A stretch of 64,000 nt of DNA from Pohlia nutans (lineage: Eukaryota; Streptophyta; Bryopsida; Bryales; Mniaceae), in NCBI GenBank assembly GCA_022496805.1, contig CM040093.1, positions 5,892,501 through 5,956,500 of the forward strand, written 5' to 3'. The position numbers and the translations under genes are program-made. Below are positions 11,092-22,760 of the stretch, in pieces (within the stretch, counting starts at the first letter, position 1; every line of letters begins with the position of its first letter). The notes below the pieces were generated by a model, which saw only the letters and a program-made list of their open reading frames with translations, was not told where the DNA came from and made no database searches.

Positions 11092-11795
11092 TGGATGAAG
11101 TGGGGTTGTCCTACCTACCAATACACTAACACATACAGTGACTGCCAAAACTGAGTACAGGCACATCATATTGAAATTCAACAAACAATTTAAGAAAATT
11201 GGATGCATCAAAAATGAAACCATAAATTGCATAGGATTACCATTGCAATTAGTCATACTTCCATGGAATTGAGGCCTATTACACACAAGTATGCACGTAC
11301 AAACAAAAATAAAGTAAAATTCAATCTAAAACTCAGTTTTGCTCACACAAGCTGGAATGAAGCTAAAAATTTGTCCACCTACCCTTAACAGCTATAACAG
11401 CTGCAATGCGCTTAGGCATGCTCCTATACAAGTTCTGACACTCATTGGAAGTAATTGAAGCCCAACAAACCTCGACACGCTCCCACAATTCTAACATTCC
11501 TTTGGGAGGTCTCTCATATTGGTTTAGTCGGCGTTTTAAAGTTGCCCACAAGTGTTCGATTGGATTCAAGTCTCGAGATTGCGCCGGCCACTTCAAAACA
11601 ACAAATTCTTGCAAATTCAGCCAACGGCGCACACTCTTGGATGTATGTTTCGGGTCATTATCATGTTGAAAAATCAAATTGGCAGGATCCAAATCGTATG
11701 CATGGAGCGTATGAATCAACTCTCGCTCTAAAATTTCTCTATACATGTACTGATCCATTCTTCCCTCAATCCTACACATCATACCAGGGCCACTT

Positions 11796-13349
11796 CATCA
11801 GGAATTTCGGACCCCACTGATTCTGCACTGATTCAGTGCGATTTCCGATATTTCAAGGGTTCGTACGATTTTCGCACTGATTCCGCATTGTTGCGTCATT
11901 CATCGCAACTACACTGATATGACACGATGTTCGTACAAGCGGATATAGTACTGATTCGACACGATTGATACATCCATTGAAAACGTATGAATTCAGCACT
12001 CTTTATAGTCGTCAAATGTCGTGTTTTAATCGTCTTTAAAACTACACTGATTCAGTGCGTTTTTCGTGCGACATCATCTTTTTCCATATCTAAATTTTAT
12101 TTTCTTTCTATATCTAAATTTGATCAAAATAATATTATTAAAAAATATAATATAATATAATATAAAATATAAAATAATTATTTTCCTCACTACCCACTTC
12201 AACTACACGGAAATTGCCCGCACATGCAGTGGGGCCCACCATAGCTAACCAAGCTCTATCGCCAACGGTGGGATTTGAACTCTCAACCTCCCGGTTGCCA
12301 CCCAAGTTCCTAACCACCAAGCCACCTCAAACTCTTCATGCATAGAATAGAACTCCAGTGGTAATTATCAAACTTTTATTTTCATCGGACTTTGAATGTT
12401 TTTAACTATGTGAAAAAAACTTTTTTTCCAAAACTTTTTTTTGCACTAGATTATGCAGGAGGTTTTCTATATCTAGGATTTTTTTCATAATTTTTTGAAT
12501 TTTTTAAATTTTTGCCAAAATCGTGATGGCAGATCAGCTGTGAGCTGTTTTTTGTTTTCAGCGGACTTTGAATGTTTTTAACTATGTGAAAAAAACTTTT
12601 TTTCCAATTTTTTTTTTTTGCACTAGATTATGCATGACGTTTTCTATATCTGGGATTTTTTTCATAATATTTTGAATTTATTTATTTTTTGCCAAAATTG
12701 TGGTGGTTGTGAGCTATTTTCTTTTTTGCTCCTATGATGGAAAGTACAATGATAACCAATAATATCAAATTTGAATTCTAAAAATATAAAATGTTATTTC
12801 TTTGAAATTTTAATGTGTATTGCTTCTAAACTCTATAAATGAAGATCTAAAAATGTTTTGGGAAATAAAACCGGAAGTATAATTTAAAGAAGATTCTTGG
12901 AATATTCCAAAATAATCCAAAATAATATAAAATATTTTGAAAGATTCCGAAAGATTCCAAAAATATATTAAAATATTGTACACGGATGTCGTACGAAAAT
13001 AATTTGCATTATAATAGATACTGAAATCGCACGAATATAATAAATGGCATTAATATGATACGTATACGATACTGAATTCGCATTAACTAAAACCGCACGT
13101 TATCCGTGTCTTATCAGCCATGTGATGTAAATACACGATTAACGCACGGATTCCGTCAAGCACGACTTTCGTGCGGAAACAACATTTTTTTGATAATCAT
13201 TGAAAAGACACTGCATCGACACTCTAGTAATGCATGTCACTTCCGTACCGTAACGACACTTCTAAATGCACGTATGACGTGCGGAATCAGTGTTTAACGA
13301 TAAACGCACTGAATCAGTGCAGAATCAGTGGGGTCGGAAATTCCTGATG
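11796..13349. mobile_element. 1.55-kb TIR element flanked by TT, copy 1 (nested in Tc1)
   Basis: Long terminal inverted repeats begin CATCAGGAATTTCGGACCCC and continue about 45 bp to CTGATTCAGTGCG. TT lies directly on both sides (11794-11795, 13350-13351). Subterminal regions of several hundred bp on both sides are rich in ACTGATTC/GAATCAGT and CGTGCG/CGCACGA motifs. The interior is AT-rich with two direct repeats of about 170 bp and a tRNA-like segment (12260-12330). No transposase reading frame, so non-autonomous; superfamily unknown. Confidence 0.88.
12260..12330 (-). repeat. tRNA-like segment inside TIR element copy 1
   Basis: On the minus strand it has a box A-like TGGTGGTTAGG, a box B-like GAGTTCAAATCC and then CCACCGTTGGCGATAG. 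It does not fold into a complete tRNA and reads as the head of a SINE or a pol III promoter relic. The counterpart in copy 2 is at 16086-16157. Confidence 0.55.
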
Positions 13350-14321
13350 TTGAAGTCATGCAACCCCACATCATCACTCCGCCACCTCCAAACTTGACAG
13401 TTTGTTGTACCATTCCTGCACTTCTACTCTGTTCATCACGAAACCAACACCAACTGCGACCATCAGAGCAAAATCGGTTGATTTTTGTTTCATCGGAGAA
13501 TACTACACGATCCCAATCATCATCAGTCCAATGGCAATGACGTCTAGCAAATTCTAATCGTCGCTTAATTTGAAGAAGTGTAAATTTTGGTTTCTTTTGC
13601 TTCACTTTACATTTCAAACCTGCTTTTCGTAACACTCTCCTCACAGTACTATCGCTCATACCAACATGAAGCTCTTCCCTCAAGTAATTTCCAACTTTGT
13701 GTGCAGTTTCTAAGCCACCCACAGTGATTGCTCTGACACAAGCTCTACGATCAACTGCAGTGTACATTTTTGGCCTACCACCAAAACTTTGATTGACATC
13801 ACTCAATTCACTCAAATGTTGCTTACGAAATTTTGCAACCCAACTTTGGGATACCTGTAACTCTCTAGCAACATTTCTAGTACTCTCACCCCTCCTCAAC
13901 TTCTCTAAAGTAGCTTCTTCTACTTGCTTTCTACTAGCAACAGAGAGAGATCTCAATGAAACCATTTTGCTCAATTTGCATACATGATGTGCACTGAATG
14001 GGGAGACATTATAAATGTGAAGGCCAAAAACATGCTCACCCAAAAAATCAGACCCAGAAAAGACCACTTGTACATGTCAGATTTGTAGCATTCATTGCTT
14101 AATCCAAGTGTGAGCATAAGTGAGTTTTGGAGCTAATTTACTTTGATCTGGATCTTTCTCAAATTATCTTGCATTGCTGGAATTGTAATTTGGTAGCCAC
14201 ATCATTTACATGCATGTATACTTGAGCCGTTAACTGATTGGACATTAAATGCATCACATTATAATATATGAATGACTAAAGGTAAACTATGTTTTTCTGT
14301 ACTCAGTTTTGGCAGTCACTG

Positions 14322-15047
14322 TACATAAATATCCACATATCCCTGTCATATGTGAAGCTCCGCGTATGATTTTTAGGCAAGAAACAAACCCACCCTTGTG
14401 AGAAGCATAACTTAAGTGGCATTGCAGAGAGTTTCAATATGAGTTTCATTAGAGCATGTACAGCCCTCCACAACAAAGACGCACGGCACGGAAGGCTGCT
14501 ATGAGAACAAGTAGGAGCAAAGGTTAGCATGAATCAAGTTTCCACACAGTAATTATAGGGGACAGCACAAATGAGGTCTATCATGACAAGTTATTGTAGC
14601 TCTCAACTCCTTGGCCGTGTCCAGAAACCAGGGCAAAAGATTAGAGTGTGTGCTTTTTAAAAAGAATCATAATTACATCCCATTCTCTTGTACTATGCTT
14701 GCTATAAATTGCTAGTGTTTGCTAGATCTAAGTTGAAATTTGGTGGGTCATAGTGGGTGAGAATCGCTGGTGGATGTAGCTGGCCCTGGCAGTCCTTTTA
14801 GAGGGTTGTTTAGGCTGCAAAGAGTTGTGCCAACCCTTACGCTTCTCTGAGACACTCTACTCTTTTGGAGCCCTATGTAGTGCCACAAAACATTTTATTA
14901 GAGGCCCATTGTTGCACCCAAGAATCCAAATATATTATTCGGACTATCAAATGTCTAAATTAAGTTTGGAGATTGACTGGTTATCTCACAGCAAAGAGCC
15001 AATAGGACTAGGAACCTGCTCTCAAGTTCAGAAAGCAAACCAATCTT
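14322..15047. other. Spacer without recognised genes
   Basis: Between the Tc1 right end and TIR element copy 2. Short frames only, no clear repeats seen. Confidence 0.4.
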
Positions 15048-16621
15048 CATCAGGAATTTCTGACCCCACTGATTCTGCACTGATTCAGTGCGTTTATCGT
15101 TAAACACTGATTCCGTACGTCATACGTGCATTTAGAAGTGTCGTTACGGTACGGAAGTGACATGCATTACTAGAGTGTCGATGCAGTGTCTTTTCAATGA
15201 TTATCAGAAAAGTGTTGTTTCCGCACGAAAGTCGTGCTTGACGGAATCCGTGCGTTAATCATGTATTTACATCACATGGCTGATAAGACACGGATAACGT
15301 GCGGTTTTAGTTAATGCGAATTCAGTATCGTATACGTATCATATTAATGCCATTTATTATATTCGTGCGATTTCAGTATCTATTATAATGCAAATTATAT
15401 TCGTACGACATCCGTGTACACTATTTTAATATATTTTTTGGAATTTTTTGGAATTTTTTGGAATTTTTTGGAATCTTTGAAAATATTTTATATTATTTTG
15501 GAATATTTTGGAATATTCCAAGAATCTTCTTTAAATTATACTTCCGGTTTAATTTCCCAAAACATTTTTAGATCTTCATTTATAGAGTTTAGAAGCAATA
15601 CACATTAAAATTTCAAAGAAATAACATTTTATATTTTTAGAATTCAAATTTGTTATTATTGGTTATCATTGTACTTTTCATCATAGGAGCAAAAAAAAAA
15701 TAGCTCACAACCACCACAATTTTGGCAAAAAATAAACAAATTCAAAATATTATGAAAAAAATCCCAGATGTAAAAAACGTCCTGCATAATCTAGTGCAAA
15801 AAAAAAATTGGAAAAAAAGTTTTTTTCACATAGTTAAAAACATTCAAAGTCCGCTGAAAAAAAAAACAGCTCACAGCTGATCTGCCATCACGATTTTGGC
15901 AAAAATTTAAAAAATTCAAAAAATTATGAAAAAAATCCTAGATATAGAAAACCTCCTGCATAATCTAGTGCAAAAAAAAAATTGGAAAAAAAGTTTTTTT
16001 CACATAGTTAAAAACATTCAAAGTCCGCTGAAAATAAAAGTTTGATAATTACCACTGGAGTTCTATTCTATGCATGAAGAGTTTGAGGTGGTTTGGTGGT
16101 TAGGAACTTGAGTGGCAACCGGGAGGTTGAGAGTTCAAATCCCACCGTTGGCGATAGAGCTTGGGAAGCTATGGTCGGCCCCACCGCATGTGCGGGCAAT
16201 TTCCATGTACTTGAAGTGGGTAGTGAGGAAAGTAATTATTTTATATTTTTTAATATTTTATTTTATTTTATATTTTTTAATAATATTATTTTGATCAAAT
16301 TTAGATATAGAAAGAAAATAAAATTTAGATATGGAAAAGATGATGTCGCACGAAAAACGCACTGAATCAGTGTAGTTTTAAAGACGATTAAAACACGACA
16401 TTTGACGACTATAAAGAGTGCTGAATTCATACGTTTTCAATGGATGTATCAATCGTGTCGAATCAGTACTATATCCGCTTGTACGAACATCGTGTCATAT
16501 CAGTGTAGTTGCGATGAATGACGCAACGATGCAGAATCAGTGCGAAAATCGTACAAACCCTTGAAATATCGGAAATCGCACTGAATCAGTGCAGAATCAG
16601 TGGGGTCCGAAATTCCTGATG
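15048..16621. mobile_element. 1.57-kb TIR element flanked by TT, copy 2 (inverted relative to copy 1)
   Basis: Same TIRs, subterminal motif clusters and interior as 11796-13349, in the opposite orientation. TT flanks both ends again (15046-15047, 16622-16623). Because the copies are inverted, the shared TT cannot belong to one fixed end of the element, so it is best read as a target-site duplication. Two 174-bp-period direct repeats (marker CACATAGTTAAAAACATTC at 15827 and 16001) precede the tRNA-like segment. Confidence 0.88.
16086..16157 (+). repeat. tRNA-like segment inside TIR element copy 2
   Basis: Box A-like TGGTGGTTAGG and box B-like GAGTTCAAATCC (16131-16142), followed by CCACCGTTGGCGATAG. 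Plausible SINE or pol III promoter origin. Confidence 0.55.
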
Positions 16622-17449
16622 TTGGGCCAAATTCTATCAGAGTGATGCTCATTATGATTCTTGAAGCAAAGGGTGCAAACTTACAAGCAGCATTTCTTTT
16701 TATCAGCAGAGTGCTATGTATGGAGCGTAAAGCACTGGCTGCTTTTAAGTCCGTTGTAAAGTGTGCATGTCATTAACAACGCGTTATCAGATTTACTCCG
16801 AGTTTAATTGTGCAGTGTAGCGTCAACATGTTAACACTCTTGTGCACACTTCCGATCGGGAGGAACCCAGTGCTTTACACTGGGTTACACTCACCACGAC
16901 TCAGACACTCTACTCTGTTACCAACTCTCGGACTACCGCCTTTGAACCAGTAACATACCATTACGCCCTCGTAGGTGAGCATAACCCCTTACGTCACCCA
17001 AAAAAATCTACTTACAAAAGCTATGCATCTGAGCACAAGGTTTACAGTTCTATTTGCATCACAACGGTGGAAAAAAGGAGATGAAATAATACTCCATCTG
17101 TTTGGGATTAAAAAGTCATAACATTCAGTAGCATGCACTAACTCTGCCTTGGCTCTACAAGTAGATGGTGTGGAATATTCCACACCCAATATTACTTCAT
17201 CAGTAGCTAAGTGGACAAGTGGAAGCTCAAGGTGATGAGCAAAGTGCATGAAAGAAAGCCACTTGACTCATGAAGAGCTATTGAAGAGCTAATGAAGGTT
17301 ACTGAATGTTATGTCCGTGGGAACACTGCTTCCAGTTCTCAAATGTATTTTTCTGATTTCGGTAAAGAGGGAGTAGCCAAAAATATATATACTTCAAAGT
17401 GAAAGAAATAGAAAAAACAAAAAATGAGAAGATGAAGAGCTTGGGTGGA
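16622..17449. other. Spacer with a family F MITE
   Basis: No gene is seen. A short inverted repeat (ACCCAGTG ... CACTGGGT) lies near 16866-16886, and a family F MITE at 17117-17313. Confidence 0.4.
17117..17313. repeat. MITE family F, copy 1
   Basis: Terminal inverted repeats CATAACATTCAGTAGC / GTTACTGAATGTTATG, with the internal palindrome GTGTGGAATATTCCACAC. Second copy at 43067-43372. No clear target duplication. Confidence 0.7.
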
Positions 17450-17520
17450 GGTCCCACCGAGATTCGAACTCGGGTTTTTGGATTCAAAGTCCAAAGTCGT
17501 AACCACTGGACTATGGGACC
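17450..17520 (-). tRNA. trnQ-UUG: tRNA-Gln (anticodon UUG)
   Basis: On the minus strand 71 nt fold as a complete tRNA. The acceptor GGTCCCA pairs fully with TGGGACC. The D stem is GTCC/CGAC with one mismatch. The anticodon stem TTGGA/TCCAA is perfect, with loop CTTTGAA (anticodon TTG). The T stem CCGAG/CTCGG is perfect, with loop TTCGAAT. No intron and no encoded CCA. A T-run about 30 bp beyond the 3' end could serve as a pol III stop. It decodes CAA codons in the cytosol and stands alone among repeats. Confidence 0.93.
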
Positions 17521-18628
17521 TTGCAAGCAGTCTCCATCTTGCTGTTCGAGAATCGTCTATCACTGGTTTATATAGTATACATTTTTGATGCCCTAAATGC
17601 TGAGGGTAGCTCTTCTAAACCGTCCAGCAATCCAGCATTGTTTTTGGGGTTTCTACTGCGTGCTACTGACGCCGTTGTGGTTTAATTAATGCTATTGTTG
17701 TTGCTGCTCAATGTTGACAACTTGCCTGGTCTAAAGGCTCGTTTACATCTGTTTTTGATTTCGGAGGTCTCATGGTTCAGTTTTGATAATTTAGAATTCA
17801 AAATTGGGACACTTCACGGAATTCTATCACATTTCATAGAAAGGTCCAATCATGCTAGGGCCACACAGCCTGTGGAAACAAACTACTAGTTCATTTAGCT
17901 ATGCCCTTTATCGGACAACAACCATGGCTTTTTTTTGGCACTGTAGCAGTACCCCATGCATGCAATGGAAGGTGGTCCCTCCAGATTTAGACCATTGTGA
18001 CTGTGCCACGACATTGGAGTCTGGCTCCAAGAAGCCAGAAAGAAAAAAAAACTTGACAACAATTGTGCAGCTTCTACATAGCCACGGCACAGGGATTGGA
18101 ACGGTGATCTTTATTGGGAATTTTGGTTTTTGGAGCCCCACACAGCTACCACACATTGTGTGGTGCAAGGGCTGCAAGTCAATTTTACCATAATCCATAC
18201 TTTGTTGTATGTAATGTGCAATAAAATTTGTTGTAAGAAACATTTTTTTCATTTTTTTTTTTGGAAGTAAATCTCAACATGACAAACAACAATCTCACTA
18301 AATTTTAGAGGATGCAAGTCTCAATATTGTTGCAAAGAAGGATTTGAGTGTTGCATGTGTGGTCATTGGCATGTCTACCTTAGTTCATTATGGGGTGAAT
18401 GCTTTTTTGGTAATCAGACAAACAAAGACATTGTTCAAGTATTGGTCTATTCCATTCAAGCAGTTGAGTTGAAAAATGGACTCACTTGAACCCACTTTTA
18501 GGTTCGGATTTCCTAACTAATCCCTACCGTAGTGGTTGAGTTGAATAAATAAAAAAACTCAACCACAATCCAATCTAGTTGGGTTGAGTTGTATGTAGAT
18601 CCATGCATTCATTGTAGGCCTTACCACA

Positions 18629-18862
18629 ACCCCTAAAGGACCAAGGATTCATGGTTTCAAAATGACAAATTTAATTGATTGTATTGTGAAAAATGAAACT
18701 CAGATGGGATCAAGTTTTATATCATCGGAATCAATGAAGAACATTATATATGTTGGTCAAAACACAAATAAATTTGAACTAAAGAAAGTCCATGTAAGAC
18801 TTGCTCAAAAATGCTAAAAAACATGAGACCCAATATGGGCTTCTTGGTCCTTTAGGGGTTAA
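18629..18862. repeat. TTAA-ended MITE, family A, left TTAA mutated
   Basis: Begins ACAACCCCTAAAGGACC in place of TTAA and ends GGTCCTTTAGGGGTTAA, minus orientation. Confidence 0.7.
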
Positions 18863-20306
18863 ATGCCGCGGCTTTTGAGGCCACATACAATGAATCCAGC
18901 CATGAAGCGGATTGGTATTTCAAGACTAATTATGACTCACAGCTCGCAAAAAACTCGATTCAATTTGTGCCCATGCACACACGAGATTGAGGTTACATAA
19001 ACTGGTTCCTCAACTCAATTGTCTCTGCGGGGAGGGGCATTGTTTGCAAGGTTTGAATTCGCAAAGTAATGTTTGAATTTGACTTGATTATGATGTTTGG
19101 AAGTGTTTGGTTGCGTTGCATTTGAGGAAATGACTGCTACTTTTGAATACCGTAGTCAGTCGTCAAGATCGCCAAAAATAAATTATAAAAAAGAGAAGCA
19201 CACACTTTTAAGAAGAAGGCAGCCAATCAGGCTGTATGGTAGGGCTTTCAAGGGGAAAATTAAAATTTCGTAAATAGTGGGTTTCAAAATGTAAAAACCC
19301 AACATTAGTATATGGATTCCTCCTTAAACTTAGAGAACTTGACACCTCGTCAATAAACAATGAAAATTATGGTGTTCACCTTTTGGGGCAAAAATTAGTC
19401 GGGGATTGAGAAAAAATTTGGTATTAAAAAAAACTCATTGTGCAAGGAACAAAATAAGCCAATAAGGTCTTTATGTTTTAGTGATTGATGACAAACATAG
19501 AAGAGGGGATTCTTTGTTTTCTAAACTTGAGATTTAAATCCCCAGTTAAGAGCAACATGCATGACATTTTTTCCAAAGGTAACTCCAACAATGACAAAAT
19601 TGTGTTTCCTTGTCAAATCAAGTGATAACTGAAGTGATAACATACATCTATACTACGGACACCAGTAGAAATTGAACCACCAATCTCATGGTAATAGAAA
19701 GCTAATAGAAAACTTCTAAGGTAGAATGTCCTAACACAGCTAATACACCCAAAACCAATGTGTAGATTGATCCATAGTGATTAGCAACCAAACTCAATTC
19801 CACTTGTGTAAAAATTTCTAATCATTTTCTTGCACTATTACCTATATTAGTCAATTTCAAGAAGCAACATAGAATCATATGTTCACATATTTAGGATAGT
19901 CTAGTTATCAGTTTTGAATGATGACTAACAATTTGCTTTGAAAATTTGTAGAAATTTCATTTTTTAGAATAAAATTATGAAAAAAGTTGCATTCTTCATG
20001 ATTTCTGTTTTCCAATAAAGAAAAAAAAGCTTAAGTTATCCGTTAAGGGTATTTCTACCTTAAAGCAACATATCCCCAAACCTGGACTTGATGATTCTTC
20101 CTTCTAATTTCAGAATCGATGCATCTTCTAAATTTATATGTATTAAAAAGAACTCTACAATTATTGCATAGACAGGAATACCAGCAATTGCGCATGCTCA
20201 AATTTGGGTAGGCGATAAATTTAGAATTATTTAGCTTGAAGTCTGCTGACCCAAGTGAAGCTTCCATCCCACTGCAACGGCTGTGACTTTGCCACACTAC
20301 TGCCCG

Positions 20307-20740
20307 TTAACCCCTAAACGTCCTCACCCCTCTCCAGATTTGGAGAATTTCAAAGATGTCTTATAAAATGTAAATTAGAGGGATATTTTGAACTCGATAA
20401 TATATGAATAAAAGTTGTACATTACGAATAAGATATTGACAATTTGTCCATGAAATTTGTTGTGATTGGTTGAAATGTAATACTCTAAGTGTAGTGATTT
20501 TTGGAGATTTTTTGGTTGCTTAATTTTATGCGTTGACTTTTTCAAGAGCACTTTTAATTTGTTTTGAACTAAGATCTTCAAAAATTTTGGTGAATCACTG
20601 CAACATGAAACGAGGCATAAAAATTTCACAAATCATCCCCTTTCTAATCGGTTCACACATGCATGAAGCTAAGAGTGATGTTAGCGAGGATTTTAGGAAT
20701 TCTTTTTTATACACTTATGGACTATATTTACTTTGATGAG
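20307..20740. repeat. TTAA-ended MITE, family H, 3'-truncated
   Basis: Starts TTAACCCCTAAACGTCCTC and matches the family H copies at 45791-46384 and 56831-57409 up to CACACATGCATGAAGCTAA near 20670; then similarity stops. Confidence 0.65.
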
Positions 20741-21368
20741 ATCACTCCTACGACCAAGTTATGAACATTGCAAAATTATGAGTTATACACATTCAAGTAT
20801 TCAACTATTCAACATACCCTAAGAATCTTTGAGAATTCGTTGTATCAACATGACTTTTTGCCCGCTACTAGGCTCGAATAGATTTTCTTTTATTGACGAA
20901 ACAACCTACATGAGAATCATTGTGGGACATTAGAATTAATTAAAAAGATAGTCTCAAAGTGGAAACTCATCTCATACTCACCTTCAACTCATTTTCAGTT
21001 CAAAAAGACGGTAAAACTAGTTTATGGTGAGTTGAAGAATACTCTAAAGCAAGACCCTGCACCGCCCATGGGATTGGAACTTGTGACCTTCCCAGTGCTA
21101 AAAAAGAGTTCCCACAAGTTCCCCCAAACCTAAAGCTCCATTCATGAAGGGCTAGGGACTATTCATGTGTAAGTCTTGTCAGAAATTGCTTATATAAGAT
21201 TGTTAACTCCGCATAGTGAGTCTGTATAGAACCCTTATTGTTTTAGGTTAACTCAATTTCCTCGAATATAAAAGAACATAAGTGGTCCCTTTCTAGGTTG
21301 TTTCGCCAATAAAAGAAACACTGGACTGGAGGTTCAATGTGTGCATGATCAATTCAATTCCTTCAATT

Positions 21369-21590
21369 AAGGTACACGTACGTTAAACCACCACGACACC
21401 TAAAACCACCAACTTCTACACCCCTCTTTCATTTCAGGAAGGAAATGTAGGCTTTCATTACATGACTTATGCATCAATTGCTCAACAGTTAAGTCATGTA
21501 CCGACGACTTACATTTCCTCCCTAAAATGAAGAAAGGGTGTAGAAGTTGGTGGTTTTAGGTGTTGTGGTGGTTTAAGGTACGTCTACCTT
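21369..21590. repeat. Hairpin MITE with about 80-bp arms
   Basis: AAGGTACACGTACGTTAAAC at left against GTTTAAGGTACGTCTACCTT at right. The arms share CACCAACTTCTACACCC and ACATTTCCT. A stem-loop of about 220 bp. Confidence 0.75.
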
Positions 21591-22760
21591 ACAAGTGTGG
21601 TGAGTGAGCAGCGCCAACTTGGTACACTCAAAACTTTTATTTTCACTTTCATTTTTACTTTTAGTTTACTTTTTACAAAAGGGGCCAGCCCAATGCTCAA
21701 AAGAAAAGAACACAACCACAGGCAGGATCCAACAGGCGTATGTACTGCATAAATAAATAAAAACTATACAAGTCTAAAAAGATGTATCATTGTTTTTACA
21801 AGAAGTTGGCTCAAGAGTCTTCTCTTGTTTATAGTATTTTGGTAGTTTGTCAAAGTCACGAACCCTTTGCAACCTTCTTGCATTGACTATTCTAAGGTAT
21901 GTGCACCCATTTGTATTTGATTTGATTGGGAAATGAAAGAGGATTCCAATGCACTTTAACAAGCATTATTTGAACATTGTATGAACAAGTTATGAGTTTT
22001 TAAAATGATGAATGTATAGGTGTACCATAAATTAGCCAAAGATTCAATTCTAACGTCATTCTAGTTGTCCAATGCATAGGGATGTGAGACCTCAAACGAT
22101 TAGACTCTTAATGTATGTTGGTATATACTAAAACAATAGGTACCAAAGTTAGTTCTTTATCTCAATTAAAGAGTTTACTTTTCACATATGGTATACAACC
22201 TCGTTATAAACATCTTCATTCCAAGTAAGAATCTAAGATAGACAGTTTTGGGTAGGGGTGATTGTAGGTGCATATGCTTTATTACCAAGTGATTTTCCTT
22301 ACCAACCCTTCAAGACCATATGGCCACTAAAATTTTAATAAAACCCTAAATAGAGGTAAAATATGAAAATTAGATATATTCTTAACATACATTATAGTAA
22401 ACAAATTTTGTAAAAAAGTATAGTTCAAAATTATGATCATCACAAAAAATTGTTGCAAAATTGTCTACCATTACATGTGTAACAGTGTATGTCTAGCTAC
22501 AAGAAGAAGAAAAAAATCCATCAAAACATTGCTTAAAGTAAATCATCCTATTTGTGCCACGTGACTACGGTATTTGTGATCATTATACATCATTGTCTTA
22601 GAGCATCGCCAGTCTAGACCTCTATATTCACACTTCAAAGTATTGTTTCATCCACACAGCGACCTAATCACATTCTCTACATGTGCACAATATATAGTTA
22701 ATGAACCAATTACAACTACCACTTATTTAGAAAATATGACAAGGTTCGATCTCATAAATA

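Larger units (their letters stand above)
9447..11135. other. HAK 3' flank: probable 3' UTR with two hairpins, then MITEs
   Basis: No further gene is seen. 9447 to about 10100 is the likely 3' UTR and contains perfect hairpins at 9650-9677 and 9951-9987. After that come a TTAA-ended MITE (10336-10576), a family A copy (10851-11091) and the left end of the Tc1 element. Confidence 0.5.
11363..13965 (-). pseudogene. Tc1-type DD34E transposase, interrupted by an insertion
   Basis: Cut-and-paste transposase. The 5' part runs from ATG 13965-13963 to 13350: an N-terminal helix-turn-helix pair (ESTRNVARELQVSQSWVAKF, GGRPK linker, second HTH with STVRRVLRKAG) and the first catalytic Asp in VVFSDETK. 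The 3' part runs from 11793 to the stop at 11365-11363: the second Asp in FQHDNDPKHTSKSV and the Glu in LNPIEHLWATLKRR, with exactly 34 residues between the second Asp and the Glu. Removing 11794-13349 (element plus one TT) joins the parts in frame, predicting 348 residues, the usual family size. I see no other stop, so the insertion is the only evident lesion. Confidence 0.92.
11136..14321 (-). mobile_element. Tc1-like (DD34E) transposon, split by a nested element
   Basis: Terminal inverted repeats of about 25 bp begin CAGTGACTGCCAAAACTGAG at both ends, and TA flanks each end (11134-11135, 14322-14323), the usual Tc1/mariner target. The element carries one transposase gene on the minus strand. 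Without the 1.55-kb insertion at 11796-13349 it would be about 1.63 kb, normal for Tc1. Identical TIRs and an otherwise open frame suggest recent arrival or activity before the insertion. DD34E Tc1 elements are typical of animals and fungi and, as far as I know, uncommon in plants. Confidence 0.93.
17521..22760. other. Gene-free stretch with scattered MITEs
   Basis: No convincing gene. It contains a family A MITE (18629-18862), a truncated family H element (20307-20740), an antisense box B-like fragment near 21045-21125, a hairpin MITE (21369-21590) and a dispersed repeat at 21940-22040. The rest is AT-rich DNA. Confidence 0.5.

Noticed and set aside
12138..16365. Similar short proteins (reading NREVESSNPTVGDRAW) in both TT-flanked elements
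   Set aside because: They translate the tRNA-like segment, and similarity is explained by the elements being copies.
21045..21125. Antisense box B-like tRNA fragment
   Set aside because: Only one box is convincing and no fold or tail supports a SINE call; kept only as a note.
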